From positions 2,976,001-3,040,000 of the forward strand of contig NZ_JAGIOE010000001.1 in the NCBI RefSeq assembly GCF_017876575.1: 64,000 nt of DNA, given 5' to 3'. This document shows positions 1 through 9,365 of this stretch, in pieces. The notes below the pieces were generated by a model. That model searched no databases, was not told the DNA's origin, and saw only the letters and a list, made by a program, of their open reading frames with translations. A program made the position numbers and the translations under genes. Each line of letters starts with the position of its first letter. Positions within the stretch are counted from its first letter, which is position 1. The stretch comes from Paeniglutamicibacter psychrophenolicus (GTDB lineage: Bacteria; Actinomycetota; Actinomycetes; Actinomycetales; Micrococcaceae).

Positions 1-1503
1 GTGGCGGTGCGTGGTCCAAACGTTCCAGAAGAACGGGATCATCGACATGCCAAGGATGAAGGCGAATACGGTGGAGAACTGGTTCATGGTGGTGAACCCG
101 TCTTCGGGCATGTAGTCCGCGTAGCGACGCGGCATGCCGATGACGCCCAGCCAGTGCTGGATCAGGAAGGTGCCGTGGAAGCCCACGAACAGCATCCAGA
201 AGTGGATCTTGCCCAGGCGCTCGTTGAGCATCTTGCCGGTCCACTTGGGCCACCAGAAGTAGAATCCGGCGAACATCGCGAACACGACGGTGCCGAAGAC
301 CACGTAGTGGAAGTGCGCGACCACGAAGTAGGTGTCCGAGACGTGGAAGTCCAGCGGCGGGGCCGCCAGGATGATGCCGGTCAGGCCGCCGAAGAGGAAG
401 GTCACCATGAAGCCGATGCTCCAGAGCATCGGGGTCTCAAAGGTGATCGATCCCCGCCAGAGCGTGCCGATCCAGTTGAAGAACTTCACGCCGGTGGGCA
501 CCGCGATCAGCATCGTCATGAAGCCGAAGAACGGCAGCATGACCTGGCCGGTGGCGTACATGTGGTGGGCCCACACCGATACGGACAGCGCCGCAATCGA
601 GATGGTCGCGAAGATCAGGCCCTTGTAGCCGAAGATCGGCTTGCGGGAGAACACCGGGAAGATCTCCGAAACGATGCCGAAGAACGGCAGCGCAATGATG
701 TAGACCTCGGGGTGTCCGAAGAACCAGAACAGGTGCTGCCACAGCATCGGGCCGCCGGCTTCGGGATCGAAGACGTGCGCGCCGAAGCGGCGGTCCGCGC
801 CCAGTGCGAACAGCGCGGCTGCCAGCGGCGGGAAGGCCATCAGGACCAGGATCGAGGTGATCAGCGCGTTCCAGGTGAAGATCGACATGCGCCACATGGT
901 CATGCCAGGTGCACGCAGGCAGATGATCGTGGTGATGAAGTTGACCGCGCCCAGGATGGTGCCGAAGCCCGACAGTGCCAGGCCGAAGACCCAGAGGTCA
1001 CCGCCGACGCCGGGGCTGAAGGTGGTGTTCGACAGCGGTGCGTAGGCGAACCAGCCGAAGGAGGCTGCACCCTGCGGGGTCAGGTATCCGGCCAACGCAA
1101 TGGTCGAGCCGAAGGAGAAGAACCAGAAGGCCAGGGCGTTCAGTCGCGGGAAGGCCACGTCCGGTGCGCCGATCTGCAGCGGCATCATGACGTTCGTGAA
1201 CCCGGCGAAGAGCGGGGTGGCGAACATCAACAGCATGATGGTGCCGTGCATGGTGAACAGCTGGTTGTACTGCTCCTTGGTCTGCAGGATCTGCATGCCC
1301 GGTTCGAACAGCTCGGCGCGGATGACCAAGGCCATCACACCGCCGATGCAGAAGAACACGAAGGAGGAAATCAGGTACATGTACCCGATGGTCTTGTGGT
1401 CCGTGGAGGTGATCCAGTTGACGAAGATCCGTCCCTTGGAGATCGGAACCACGCGAGGCGCAAGTGTTTTGGCCTCGTCTGTAGCGTATTCATAGGTAGT
1501 CAC
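1..1503 (-). CDS. ctaD: Cytochrome c oxidase subunit I, 3' end cut by window edge
   Basis: This is the heme-copper catalytic subunit of the aa3-type terminal oxidase. It reduces O2 to water in the cytoplasmic membrane and pumps protons. The frame opens at a GTG (1501-1503) and reads [12 protein letters not shown], then a long run of hydrophobic helices. The family signature HPEVY lies at about residues 264-268, where His and Tyr form the cross-linked Cu-B ligand pair. About 501 residues are present; actinobacterial CtaD is usually 550-590, so the C-terminus lies outside the window. It begins 6 nt after the ctaC stop codon and is probably cotranscribed with it. Family identity is secure; only the 3' end is unknown. 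Confidence 0.95.
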   Translation of the reverse strand, partial: MTTYEYATDEAKTLAPRVVPISKGRIFVNWITSTDHKTIGYMYLISSFVFFCIGGVMALVIRAELFEPGMQILQTKEQYNQLFTMHGTIMLLMFATPLFAGFTNVMMPLQIGAPDVAFPRLNALAFWFFSFGSTIALAGYLTPQGAASFGWFAYAPLSNTTFSPGVGGDLWVFGLALSGFGTILGAVNFITTIICLRAPGMTMWRMSIFTWNALITSILVLMAFPPLAAALFALGADRRFGAHVFDPEAGGPMLWQHLFWFFGHPEVYIIALPFFGIVSEIFPVFSRKPIFGYKGLIFATISIAALSVSVWAHHMYATGQVMLPFFGFMTMLIAVPTGVKFFNWIGTLWRGSITFETPMLWSIGFMVTFLFGGLTGIILAAPPLDFHVSDTYFVVAHFHYVVFGTVVFAMFAGFYFWWPKWTGKMLNERLGKIHFWMLFVGFHGTFLIQHWLGVIGMPRRYADYMPEDGFTTMNQFSTVFAFILGMSMIPFFWNVWTTHRH

Positions 1504-1509
1504 GACGGA

Positions 1510-2385
1510 TTACTTTCCTTCCGAGGTGTGGGCCGAAACCTGGTTGACCTCGCCCGGCTTGCGGTCTTGGTCTTCACCGATGTGGCCATCCTTGAGGGTG
1601 GCCAGGTGGTTCAGGAATTCGCCTTCGGAAACTACCTTCACGTTGAAGAGCATCTCGGAGTGGTATTCGCCGCAGAGCTCAGCGCACTTGCCGTCGAACT
1701 GTCCTTCGACCTGTGGGGTGAGGTAAATGTAGTTGGTGTGGCCCGGGAACATGTCCATCTTCTGCAGGAACGCAGGAACCCAGAACGAGTGGATGACATC
1801 ACGGCTGTTCAGCTCTAGCGTGACGGTCTTGCCCACGGGTAGGACCAAGGTCGGAAGCTCGGCCTTGCGGCCTTCTGCGCCGGTCAGGTGGGCCTGAACG
1901 GTCGCGTCGTACTTTTCCTGGCCCTTGTAGCTGTAGTTGTAGTCCCATGCCCATTGCTTGGCACGGACATCAACCACGAGCTCGGAATCCACGGGGGCGT
2001 TGATGGCCTTTTCGGTGTGGTCGGAGAACGTAAAGAACGTCAAGACCATCACGAGCGGCACAGCCGTGTAGAAAATTTCGATGGGCAAGTTATAGCTGAG
2101 CTGGCGCGGGTAGCCAGTGTCATTCTTGCGGCGGCGGTAGGCAATGATGCACCAAAGCATCAGGCCCCACGTCAGGATACCGATCAGAAGTACGGTAATC
2201 CACGTGTTGACCCAGAGATCCTGGATCATACCGGTGTGGTTGGTGGTGTCACGTTCGACGTTTGGGAGCCAACCTCGCTGGACTTCCGCTGAACATCCCG
2301 TCAACAACAACGCGCCGGAGCCGGCAATAGCCAAGACTTTGGCTACGCCTTTCCGGCGGCTGCTGGTTCGGTCTTGCGAACTCAC
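1510..2385 (-). CDS. ctaC: Cytochrome c oxidase subunit II lipoprotein
   Basis: This subunit carries the CuA centre, which takes electrons from cytochrome c (in actinobacteria from the bc1 complex) and passes them to subunit I. The 291-residue protein starts with a basic region and a lipoprotein signal ending LLLTGC, so Cys31 is the likely lipidated residue. Two membrane helices follow at roughly 60-80 and 100-120. The CuA ligands are visible as CAELCGEYHSEM: Cys234, Cys238, His242 and Met245. Length is normal. The gene precedes ctaD on the same strand with a 6-nt gap. The roughly 205 bp upstream (2386-2590) hold no gene and presumably carry the promoter. Confidence 0.95.
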   Translation of the reverse strand: MSSQDRTSSRRKGVAKVLAIAGSGALLLTGCSAEVQRGWLPNVERDTTNHTGMIQDLWVNTWITVLLIGILTWGLMLWCIIAYRRRKNDTGYPRQLSYNLPIEIFYTAVPLVMVLTFFTFSDHTEKAINAPVDSELVVDVRAKQWAWDYNYSYKGQEKYDATVQAHLTGAEGRKAELPTLVLPVGKTVTLELNSRDVIHSFWVPAFLQKMDMFPGHTNYIYLTPQVEGQFDGKCAELCGEYHSEMLFNVKVVSEGEFLNHLATLKDGHIGEDQDRKPGEVNQVSAHTSEGK

Positions 2386-2590
2386 AGACGGCCCTTCCTC
2401 TTTGTTGGTGCTGAATGAGTCTTCGACGCCCAGCGGCCGGACTCAAGTGAATCAACGCTGATGAGGTCGAAGAAAACCATAGTTTTACTACTTATCGTAG
2501 AGCTTACCCTCTCGGGCACGCGAATGCCGACCAAAACACCGCCCAGGGACGAAGATGTCTCAACGTTTGGGCGGTGCATTTGGTTCCGAC

Positions 2591-2965
2591 TTAGTGGAAG
2601 GAATCTCCACAGGCGCAAGAGCCTCCGGCGGCCGGATTGTCGATGGTGAAGCCCTGCTTGGAAATCGTGTCCTCGAAGTCGATCGAAGCCCCGTCCAGGT
2701 AGGGAACGCTCATCTTGTCCACGACAACTTCAACGCCGTCGTAGTCCTTCACCGCGTCGCCTTCAAGTAGGCGCTCGTCGAAGTAGAGCTGGTAAATCAG
2801 GCCCGAGCATCCCCCTGGCTGAACGGCGACGCGCAACCGAAGATCGGTGCGGCCTTCCTGTTCAAGCAGTGAACGGACCTTTTCTGCTGCGACCTCCGAA
2901 AGCTTGACCTCGTGGCTCGGAAGCTCGGTCGGGTCTGCGGTGGTCTCATTGGCTGCAGTTGTCAT
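2591..2965 (-). CDS. erpA: HesB/IscA-family iron-sulfur cluster insertion protein
   Basis: This is an A-type carrier that accepts Fe-S clusters from the SUF scaffold and delivers them to apoproteins. The 124-residue protein has the three conserved cysteines of the family: Cys53 in QPGGCSGL, and the C-terminal pair Cys117 and Cys119 in GGSCACGDSFH. A good ribosome site (GGAGG) lies about 7 nt before the ATG. It stands alone between ctaC and a peptidase. The symbol erpA is the usual actinobacterial name; the sequence alone does not separate it from other A-type carriers. Confidence 0.9.
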   Translation of the reverse strand: MTTAANETTADPTELPSHEVKLSEVAAEKVRSLLEQEGRTDLRLRVAVQPGGCSGLIYQLYFDERLLEGDAVKDYDGVEVVVDKMSVPYLDGASIDFEDTISKQGFTIDNPAAGGSCACGDSFH

Positions 2966-3074
2966 GCGTGATCCTCCATATACTGCTCACTTGGGCTACG
3001 CCTCAAGCGCGGCCCCTCACCTTCCAATGGTACGGCGTTGCCGCAAATGCTGTCGCGGCACCGCCGGTCGGGCC

Positions 3075-4484
3075 TCAGAGCCCGTGGTTGTTCAAGCGTG
3101 CCAAGAGCAACGCCTCAGCCAAAATTGCATGACGGAAATCGCCCAGGTGCAGCGACTCATTGGCCGAGTGCGCCCGCGAGTCGGGGTCTTCCACGCCGGT
3201 GACCAGGATCTGTGCGGCCGGGAAAACCTCCAGCAGGTCCGAGATGAACGGGATGGAGCCGCCGATGCCGGTCTCCACGGCCGGCACGCCCCAGGCCTCC
3301 CCCAGCGCCCACAGGCTCGCCTGCGCTGCCGGGGCCGAGGTGTCGGTGGCAAAGGACTGCCCGGCCTCGTCCGACTCGAACGTGACCTGCGCCCCGCCCA
3401 GGTCCCGGGACATGATGTGTGCGCGCACCGCCTCGGTGGCAGCCTCCGGGTCCTGGCCCGGTGCCACGCGCAGGCTCAGCTTGAAGCGTGTGGAGGGCAG
3501 CAGGGTGTTGGAGGAAACCGCAACGGAGGGGATGTCCATGCCGATGATGGACAGTGCCGGCTTGTTCCACAGGCGGTCGGCGATGTTCCCGCTGCCGGCA
3601 AGCTCCACCGAATCCAGCACCGAGGAGTCCGCGCGGAACGCGTCTTCGGGGTAGTCGACGACGGCGTTGTCGTTGGAGACCAGGCCCTCGATCGCGACAT
3701 TGCCCTGGGCGTCGTGGAAGGTGGAGATCAGGCGTGCCGCCACGGTTGGCGCGTCGAGCACCGGGCCGCCGAACATGCCCGAGTGCACCGCGTGGCCCAG
3801 GGTTCGGACCTCGACCACTCCCCCGACCATGCCGCGCAGCGAGGTGGTCAGTGCCGGGACCCCGACCTTCCAGTTCGAGGAGTCGGCCACGACGATGACA
3901 TCCGCCTCGAGCCGGTCGCGGTGGGTCTCGAGGAAGCGGCGGAAGCTCGGTGACCCGGCTTCCTCCTCCCCCTCCAGGAAGAATGTGACGCCCAGGCCGA
4001 AGTCGGCGACGGTGTCCAGCACCGCGCGCAGGGCGGCCACGTGCACCATGATGCCTGCCTTGTCATCGGCGGCGCCGCGGCCGTAGAGCCGCCCGTCGAT
4101 CTCGGTGGCCTCGAAGGGCTTGGTCTTCCACAGTGCCTCGTCGCCCGGGGGCTGCACGTCGTGGTGCGCGTAGAGAAGGATGGTGGGCTTGCCGTCGGCG
4201 GCCGGCCGGTTGGCCACGATGGCCGGGCCGCCCATCGCGCCGGTGGCGGTGGGCACGCGCAGGATATCGACCTGCTCCATGCCGGCATCGCGCACCAGCT
4301 GCGCCACTGCCTCGGCGCTGCGGTCAAGCTGATTCGGGTCAAACGATTCCCAGGCAATGCCGGGGATCGCCACCAGGTTGCCCAGTTCGGTGACAATGCG
4401 GTCGAAATCATTCTCGACGTGGGTACTCAATGCTTCGCGGTCCACGCCAAAGGACGCCGGGTCGGCGGTGTTCTTGGTAGTCAT
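3075..4484 (-). CDS. M20-family dipeptidase / metallopeptidase
   Basis: This is a cytoplasmic di-zinc peptidase of the M20 (ArgE/DapE/CPG2) superfamily, probably hydrolysing dipeptides. Metal and catalytic motifs are in order: YAHHDVQPPGD at about 105-115 (zinc His and catalytic Asp), GRGAADDKAG at 135-144 (bridging Asp), and FFLEGEEEAGS at 168-178 (general-base Glu). A dimerisation domain fills the middle, as in other M20 enzymes. I chose the ATG at 4484, giving 469 residues; an in-frame start 15 codons upstream encodes a poorly structured leader. The exact substrate cannot be told from sequence. Confidence 0.88.
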   Translation of the reverse strand: MTTKNTADPASFGVDREALSTHVENDFDRIVTELGNLVAIPGIAWESFDPNQLDRSAEAVAQLVRDAGMEQVDILRVPTATGAMGGPAIVANRPAADGKPTILLYAHHDVQPPGDEALWKTKPFEATEIDGRLYGRGAADDKAGIMVHVAALRAVLDTVADFGLGVTFFLEGEEEAGSPSFRRFLETHRDRLEADVIVVADSSNWKVGVPALTTSLRGMVGGVVEVRTLGHAVHSGMFGGPVLDAPTVAARLISTFHDAQGNVAIEGLVSNDNAVVDYPEDAFRADSSVLDSVELAGSGNIADRLWNKPALSIIGMDIPSVAVSSNTLLPSTRFKLSLRVAPGQDPEAATEAVRAHIMSRDLGGAQVTFESDEAGQSFATDTSAPAAQASLWALGEAWGVPAVETGIGGSIPFISDLLEVFPAAQILVTGVEDPDSRAHSANESLHLGDFRHAILAEALLLARLNNHGL

Positions 4485-4554
4485 AGGAGAAAGCGTACAA
4501 CCGCACCGTGTGGCCAATGCCGGCGGCATGCCGGTCGCAAGCTAGACTGGCAAG

Positions 4555-5136
4555 GTGTTTGGACGCAAGAAGGATACGGCAGCTTCCGCGGAAGCGCCCA
4601 CAGATGAGACCACAAAGCCCGTAGGCAAGAATGCCCCTACCCCGAAGCGCAGCGTGCAGCAGGCGCAGAACCAGCGACCGCTGGTTCCCACCGACCGCAA
4701 GCTCGCGCGCGCGGCCGAGCGTGCACAGCGCCTCGAGGCGCAGAACCGCATGCGGCTGGCCAACGAAACCGGCGACGAACGCTTCATGGCCGCCCGCGAC
4801 CAGGGCCAGCAGAAGCGCTTTGCCCGCGACTTCGTGGATCGCCGCTTCATGGTAGGCGAATACCTGATGTTCGCGGTGTTCGCCTTCCTGATCGTTTCGC
4901 TGAGCCTCTCGAAGTTCCCGCAGGTGACTGTCTACGTGACCTTTGCCCTGTGGATCCTGGTCGGCCTGGTGGCCGTCGATTCGTTCATCATGTCCCGGAT
5001 GCTGAAGAAGGCGCTGGTTGCGCGCTTCGGTTCGGTCGAGCGCGGCGTGATGTACTACGCCATCATGCGCGGAATGCAGTTCCGCAAGATGCGCCTGCCC
5101 AAGCCTCAGGTCCGCCGCGGCGAGGCCCCGCGCTAA
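4555..5136 (+). CDS. DUF3043 membrane protein
   Basis: This is an actinobacterial protein of unknown function (DUF3043). It starts at GTG 4555 and is 193 residues long. The first 90 residues are charged and Ala/Gln/Arg-rich, likely cytoplasmic and partly helical. They are followed by the conserved stretch RDFVDRRFMVGEY and two membrane segments at about residues 102-122 and 127-148. The tail is basic (RKMRLPKPQVRRGEAPR). It is divergent from the M20 peptidase with a 70-bp gap and is followed by a strong terminator at 5170, so it is probably a single-gene unit. Confidence 0.85.
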   Translation: MFGRKKDTAASAEAPTDETTKPVGKNAPTPKRSVQQAQNQRPLVPTDRKLARAAERAQRLEAQNRMRLANETGDERFMAARDQGQQKRFARDFVDRRFMVGEYLMFAVFAFLIVSLSLSKFPQVTVYVTFALWILVGLVAVDSFIMSRMLKKALVARFGSVERGVMYYAIMRGMQFRKMRLPKPQVRRGEAPR

Positions 5137-5169
5137 AGATACGCACCAGCGTTCAGGAAACCACACCAA

Positions 5170-5225
5170 GGCGTGTGGCGCCCGGCCAGGAACCCCGTTT
5201 CCTGCCCCGGCGCCGCACGCCTTTT
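5170..5225 (+). terminator. Intrinsic terminator after the DUF3043 gene
   Basis: A long hairpin begins GGCGTGTGGCGCC and closes with GGCGCCGCACGCC at 5221. An inner stem pairs CAGGAA with TTCCTG. It is followed directly by TTTT at 5222-5225. The T-tract lies on the plus-strand side, so it serves the gene at 4555-5136. Confidence 0.7.
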
Positions 5226-5429
5226 CGCTGCCCCGGATTGGGTCCCAGCCTCCCTGTTTCGGGGAACGAGCCACCCATGCCATCCCGCCCCTTCACGGTT
5301 GAGGGCGTAGGCGCTGACCGGATGCCGGCCGGCACGTCGGTCCCGGGCAGCGCTGCGCAAACGCGGCCGCCGGCCCCATTCCAATGCCACCGTTGGCAAC
5401 GGCCTGCTTCGTTTGCCCGCCCGGGTCGG

Positions 5430-6011
5430 TCAGCGGCGCACCCGATAGCGCAGGTGAAGGACCTGGTTGCCCCGGATCGCCACGTCGGGATCCTCCAAGA
5501 GGTGCTGTGCGTGGACCGACCCGAAGAAGCGCTTGCCGGACCCGAACACGACGGGAGCGACGTCCATGCGCACCTCGTCGACCAGGCCCGCGGCAAGCAC
5601 CTGGCCACCGACGTCGCCGGCGGCGACCTCGACAATGCGCTCCCCCGCAAGTTCCTGCGCCTTGGCCACGGCCGCCTCGATGCCCTCGACGAAGTGAAAC
5701 GGCGCCTCGGGGTCGCAGCCCGCAGGCCTGGGCCGGTGCGACACCACGACCACGTGCTCGACCCCGCCCGGGGGCGTCCCGTCCCAGCCATCCGTCATGT
5801 CGAAGACGTGCCTGCCGACGATTGTCGCCCCGATCCGGTCCCAGTACGCCCGGGTGTAGTCGTAGGACGCCTGGGACACCTTCAACACGCCGCTCTCGTC
5901 CAAGGGGACCTCGCCGCCGACCAGCCAGTCGAACAGCTCTCCGGGGTCGTCTTTCTCGTCCGCGATGAAGCCGTCCACCGACACCGAGCCGTACATGACC
6001 ACCTTGCCCAC
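5430..6011 (-). CDS. Dihydrofolate-reductase-fold (RibD C-terminal-like) protein
   Basis: This 193-residue protein has the DHFR/RibD reductase fold, which binds NADPH. It opens with VVMYGSVSVDGFIAD and has the conserved core IGATIVGRHVFDMTDGW at about 62-78. A later DVAPVVFGSGKRFFGS at about 150-165 is typical of the family. Such proteins are common, poorly characterised reductases in actinobacteria; this is not the housekeeping FolA. The start ATG at 6011 has weak upstream signals. The 293-bp gap to the DUF3043 gene holds only that gene's terminator and one copy of a 14-bp repeat. Confidence 0.8.
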   Translation of the reverse strand: MGKVVMYGSVSVDGFIADEKDDPGELFDWLVGGEVPLDESGVLKVSQASYDYTRAYWDRIGATIVGRHVFDMTDGWDGTPPGGVEHVVVVSHRPRPAGCDPEAPFHFVEGIEAAVAKAQELAGERIVEVAAGDVGGQVLAAGLVDEVRMDVAPVVFGSGKRFFGSVHAQHLLEDPDVAIRGNQVLHLRYRVRR

Positions 6012-6100
6012 GGTGCACTCCTTGGCTTTGGGGTGCCAATGTTAGCATCCGTTCACGGTTGAGGGTATGGCCGGTGGGCGATGCCGTGGCCCCAAACGCA

Positions 6101-6140
6101 GCGGGCCCGTTGCACCGATGGTTCGGTTCAACGGGCCCGC
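6101..6140 (-). terminator. Hairpin after pyrD
   Basis: This is a perfect 12-bp inverted repeat, GCGGGCCCGTTG at 6101-6112 and CAACGGGCCCGC at 6129-6140, placed 20 bp after the pyrD stop codon. The following T-tract on the minus strand is short, so termination efficiency is uncertain. Confidence 0.55.
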
Positions 6141-6159
6141 GAGGGTGTGGTGTTGGATG

Positions 6160-7251
6160 CTACTTCCTGGCCAGCGACCTGCCGCGTGCCTGGGCCTTGG
6201 CCAGGGCCTTGTTGATGCCGCGGACCCAGAACGGGCCCTCGTAGAGGAACGCGGTGTAGCCCTGGACCAGGTCGGCACCGGCCTCGAGCCGCTCCATCAC
6301 GTCTTCCCCGGTGCTTACCCCGCCCACCGAGATGATCGCCATGTCAGCGGGGAGCTTTTCGCGCAGCACCTTGAGCACCGCGAGCGAGCGGGCCTTCAGC
6401 GGGGCCCCGCTCAGTCCCCCGGCACCCATCTCGGCGACCTTGAACGCGTCGCTGGTCAGCGGTTCGCGGGCAATGGTGGTGTTGGTGGCGATGATGCCGT
6501 CCAGCGAAAGCTCGGTGGCCAGGGTGGCGACGTCCGCGATGTCCGCGTCATTCAGGTCCGGGGCGATCTTCACCAGCAGCGGCACGTGGCGGCCGGCAAC
6601 CCGGTCGGCCTCGGCGCCCACGGCGGAAAGCAGCGGCCGCAGCGTCTCCACGCCCTGGAGCAGGCGCAGCCCCGGGGTGTTGGGCGAGGACACGTTGACC
6701 ACCAGGTAGTCGGCGTGGACGGCCAGTTCGCGGGTGGAGACGAGGTAGTCCTCGACGGCGTCATCGAGCTCGACGACCTTGGTCTTGCCGATGTTCACGC
6801 CGATCACCGGCCGCTGCGCACCGTAGCGGCCTGCCAGGGCCAGGCGTGCGGCGCGGATGCGCGGGGCCACCGCGTGCGCCCCGTCGTTGTTGAATCCCAT
6901 GCGGTTGATGACGGCCTTGTCCTCGACCAGGCGGAAGAGCCGCGGTTTCTCGTTGCCGCTCTGCGCGGCGCCGGTGATGGTGCCGACCTCCACGTGGCCG
7001 AACCCCAAATCCGCCAGTGCCGGGATGCCGGCGCCTTCCTTGTCGAATCCTGCGGCCAGGCCGAAGGGCGAGGGGAAGTCGATGCCCATCACGGTGCGGC
7101 GCAGCGACGGGTCGGGGGCACACAGCTTCCGGTAGATGCCAGAGACCCCGAACTTCTCTGCCAGCCGCAGGGCGTCGAAGGAAAAGTGGTGGGCTTTTTC
7201 CGGGTCCATCTTCGTGAAAACGAGGCGGAAAATCGTGGGGTAGATGCGCAT
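6160..7251 (-). CDS. pyrD: Dihydroorotate dehydrogenase (quinone), class 2
   Basis: This enzyme oxidises dihydroorotate to orotate in pyrimidine synthesis, passing electrons through FMN to the quinone pool. The start at 7251 gives MRIYPTIFRLVFTKMDPEKAH, the membrane-association helix typical of class 2 enzymes, and a 363-residue protein. FMN and substrate motifs are visible: NRMGFNNDGA, GVNIGKTK, VNVSSPNTPGLRLLQ (class 2 catalytic Ser), VKIAPDL, ATNTT and the C-terminal GGVSTGEDVMERLEAGADLVQ. The frame stays open far upstream, but that part is only the shadow of the divergent hydrolase gene. It stands apart from other pyr genes, as is common. Confidence 0.95.
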   Translation of the reverse strand: MRIYPTIFRLVFTKMDPEKAHHFSFDALRLAEKFGVSGIYRKLCAPDPSLRRTVMGIDFPSPFGLAAGFDKEGAGIPALADLGFGHVEVGTITGAAQSGNEKPRLFRLVEDKAVINRMGFNNDGAHAVAPRIRAARLALAGRYGAQRPVIGVNIGKTKVVELDDAVEDYLVSTRELAVHADYLVVNVSSPNTPGLRLLQGVETLRPLLSAVGAEADRVAGRHVPLLVKIAPDLNDADIADVATLATELSLDGIIATNTTIAREPLTSDAFKVAEMGAGGLSGAPLKARSLAVLKVLREKLPADMAIISVGGVSTGEDVMERLEAGADLVQGYTAFLYEGPFWVRGINKALAKAQARGRSLARK

Positions 7252-7311
7252 GGTTCCTAGTCTTCCCGGTGTCAGGGCCGCAAACAACTTCAAGTTCGTT
7301 ATGCTCGACAC

Positions 7312-8532
7312 ATGTCCCATGCCTCCTCGCCCGGTACCGGCCAGGCACTTGGTCCGGAGAACGATCCCACCGCGACCTGGCCCTCGTACAGCGCGACGAC
7401 CGAACCGGGCACCTGGGAACCCGACATCCTCGGTGCGGGGTACAGCTACACCACGCTGCCGCTTGGCTGCGACGCCGAGGGCGAGTTGTGCGCCACGCTG
7501 GTGCGCCACATCCCCGGCTCCCGGGGCCCGGCACACGCAAGATCCGCATCCCGTGCCCCGCTGGGTTTCCGGCTGGGCAACGCGTTGCGCCGGCTGTTCG
7601 GGCAAGACCCCGCGTCGATCGTGCGGGCACGCACCGCGGGGCCCGCGGGCCAGAACCCGGTCGGGTTCGTGTTGGCGCTGCACGGCTGGAGCGACTACTT
7701 CTACAACACCGAGCTGGCCGCCTACTGGAGCGATCGCGGGTATGCGTTCTACGCCCTGGATTTCCGCCGCTACGGGCGCAGCCTCCGGGCCCACCACCTG
7801 AACCCCGGCTTCACCGCCAACCTGGGCGAGTACGACCAGGACCTTGCCGCGGCCCTGGACATGATCCGTTCGATGGAGGGGCCGGAGCTGCCGGGGATCT
7901 GCGTGGCGCACTCCACCGGCGGGCTGGTGGCCAGCCTCTGGGTCAACCGGCACCCCGAGGCGTTCACCGCCCTGGTGCTCAACAGCCCGTGGCTGGAAAT
8001 GCAGGGCAGCTACCTGGTCCGCTACGCCGCCCAGGGCGTCGTCGAACCGATCGCCAGGCTGCGCCCGCGGGCCAAGCTGCACCTGCCTGAACTGGACAAC
8101 TACTGGCGCTCGCTGTCCCGGCTGGCCCGCGGCTCCTGGGACCTGCACCCGGTGTGGCGCCCGGCGATCTCCTTCCCGGTGACCGCCGGCTGGATCACCG
8201 CGGTGATGGCCGGGCACCGTGAGGTGGCCCGCGGGCTGGACATCGGGATCCCGGTGCTGGTGCTGACTTCCAAGTCGACGCACCTGTCCACGGGCTTCGA
8301 CGAGTCGATGCTGCACCACGACACCGTCATCGAGGTCCAGGTGGTGCGCGAGCGTTCGGTGCGGCTGGGGCCGCAGGTCTCCAACTCGGTCATCGACGGG
8401 GCCATGCACGACGTGTTTTCCTCGCTGCCCGGCCCGCGGGCCGCCGCCTATGCGGCGATCGACCGCTGGGGAAGCGGGTACCTGCCGGGGCACGGCGTGC
8501 GCGCCGCGACGATTGAACGCCCGGCGGGCTAG
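7312..8532 (+). CDS. Alpha/beta hydrolase (lysophospholipase/monoglyceride-lipase type)
   Basis: This 406-residue alpha/beta-hydrolase is related to the Hydrolase_4 group. The oxyanion region VLALHGWSDYFYNTELA lies at about 122-138. The nucleophile elbow AHSTGGLVAS at about 203-212 has the catalytic Ser, and a late GAMHDVFSSL at about 363-372 supplies the His. The first 60 residues look low in structure and no signal peptide is evident. It diverges from pyrD with a 60-bp gap. Its TAG stop (8530-8532) lies 15 bp before the transposon. Before that insertion its stop would have overlapped the uppS stop in a CTAG. The substrate is unknown. Confidence 0.85.
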   Translation: MSHASSPGTGQALGPENDPTATWPSYSATTEPGTWEPDILGAGYSYTTLPLGCDAEGELCATLVRHIPGSRGPAHARSASRAPLGFRLGNALRRLFGQDPASIVRARTAGPAGQNPVGFVLALHGWSDYFYNTELAAYWSDRGYAFYALDFRRYGRSLRAHHLNPGFTANLGEYDQDLAAALDMIRSMEGPELPGICVAHSTGGLVASLWVNRHPEAFTALVLNSPWLEMQGSYLVRYAAQGVVEPIARLRPRAKLHLPELDNYWRSLSRLARGSWDLHPVWRPAISFPVTAGWITAVMAGHREVARGLDIGIPVLVLTSKSTHLSTGFDESMLHHDTVIEVQVVRERSVRLGPQVSNSVIDGAMHDVFSSLPGPRAAAYAAIDRWGSGYLPGHGVRAATIERPAG

Positions 8533-8547
8533 GTCCCTGCCGGGACT

Positions 8548-8585
8548 CGGATCTGAGTAGTAATGGATGAGGATTGCGCGTTTGG
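8548..8585 (+). repeat. Left terminal inverted repeat of the Tn3-like element
   Basis: It begins CGGATCTGAGTAGTAATGG and ends GCGCGTTTGG. The inverted partner is at 15157-15194. Identity continues 5 bp further inward (GCCCTC on both sides). Confidence 0.88.
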
Positions 8586-8825
8586 CCCTCGACTTGAGAA
8601 CTGCAGGCTGGCCTGCGGAGGGCTTCCGGGGAATGATCGGGGCGTCTGGAGACGCTAGATCCGGTTCATCCCCCTTTGACAAACTCGGGCCTGCGCGAAG
8701 CGTCAATTGAGACCTGGCATCCCTTAGAATGTGGCCACCCGGCAAGCAGCTGATGAGCTCCTTGTGAGAGTCACCGCCCAAAGCTGACGCCTCTCGCAAT
8801 CTTCAGGTACAAATTACTCATCTGA

Positions 8826-8969
8826 TATTTGTCGGGTAGGGGTAGCTGCGGGAGTATCGGGCTTACACCGGGCGGGAACACACAGACGGCGGAACTTGCG
8901 GACCTATTCTCCGTTGCCCGTTCAACCATCTACCGTGCCATCAAAGGCACGGGAGAGGCTGCTCCCTAG
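8826..8969 (+). pseudogene. Remnant of a serine resolvase (TnpR) C-terminus
   Basis: A short open frame ending at TAG 8967-8969 reads TQTAELADLFSVARSTIYRA followed by IKGTGEAAP. This is the helix-turn-helix DNA-binding domain of Tn3/gamma-delta type resolvases. The catalytic N-terminal domain is absent and a stop codon lies just upstream (8823-8825), so this is a relic. It supports the Tn3-family assignment of the surrounding element. The 240 bp between it and the left repeat may once have held a res site; I could not identify one. Confidence 0.7.
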
Positions 8970-9365
8970 GTCCACAAAATATCACCATTCACGCCGGGAC
9001 GTCGTTAGCGTGAATTTCCGTATCGATCTTCCCCAGGCCCCCGGTCCACGCCAGCTAGGAACGATTTCCCAGGTTCAGTGCTGACCATTTTTCTGGGCAT
9101 GAGGCGGTATCCGCGTCGCTGGGGGCGAGCATGTCCATGTGGGCACTATTCGATGACTACAAAAACGAAACTGACTGAAGCCGAAAATTGGTAGAGATCC
9201 ACTTGTGAAGTGCAGAAGAAATGACAAGTGTCACATTCTCATAACAATGTTAAATATTCAGAACCAAAATAAATGTAGTCAGTATGCTAATTTCTACTCG
9301 CATTGAGTATTTTCTTCGAAGTGGAGCTCCACCGACAATGAAAGGTTCTTGTGTTGATTGTAAAA
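8970..9365. other. AT-richer gap without a recognisable gene
   Basis: There is no convincing reading frame. Base composition drops clearly below the chromosomal average from about 9120 onward, marking the start of the foreign cargo. It presumably contains the promoter of the protease/lipoprotein pair; a run such as GTTAAATATT near 9250 is a candidate but not a firm call. Confidence 0.5.

Noticed and set aside
1-1818. A 605-codon plus-strand frame at the window start
   Set aside because: It is antisense to ctaD and ctaC, which have intact catalytic motifs.
7252-8799. N-terminal extension of pyrD by more than 500 codons
   Set aside because: The extra part is antisense to the hydrolase gene and runs into the transposon; PyrD starts naturally at MRIYPTIFRLVF.
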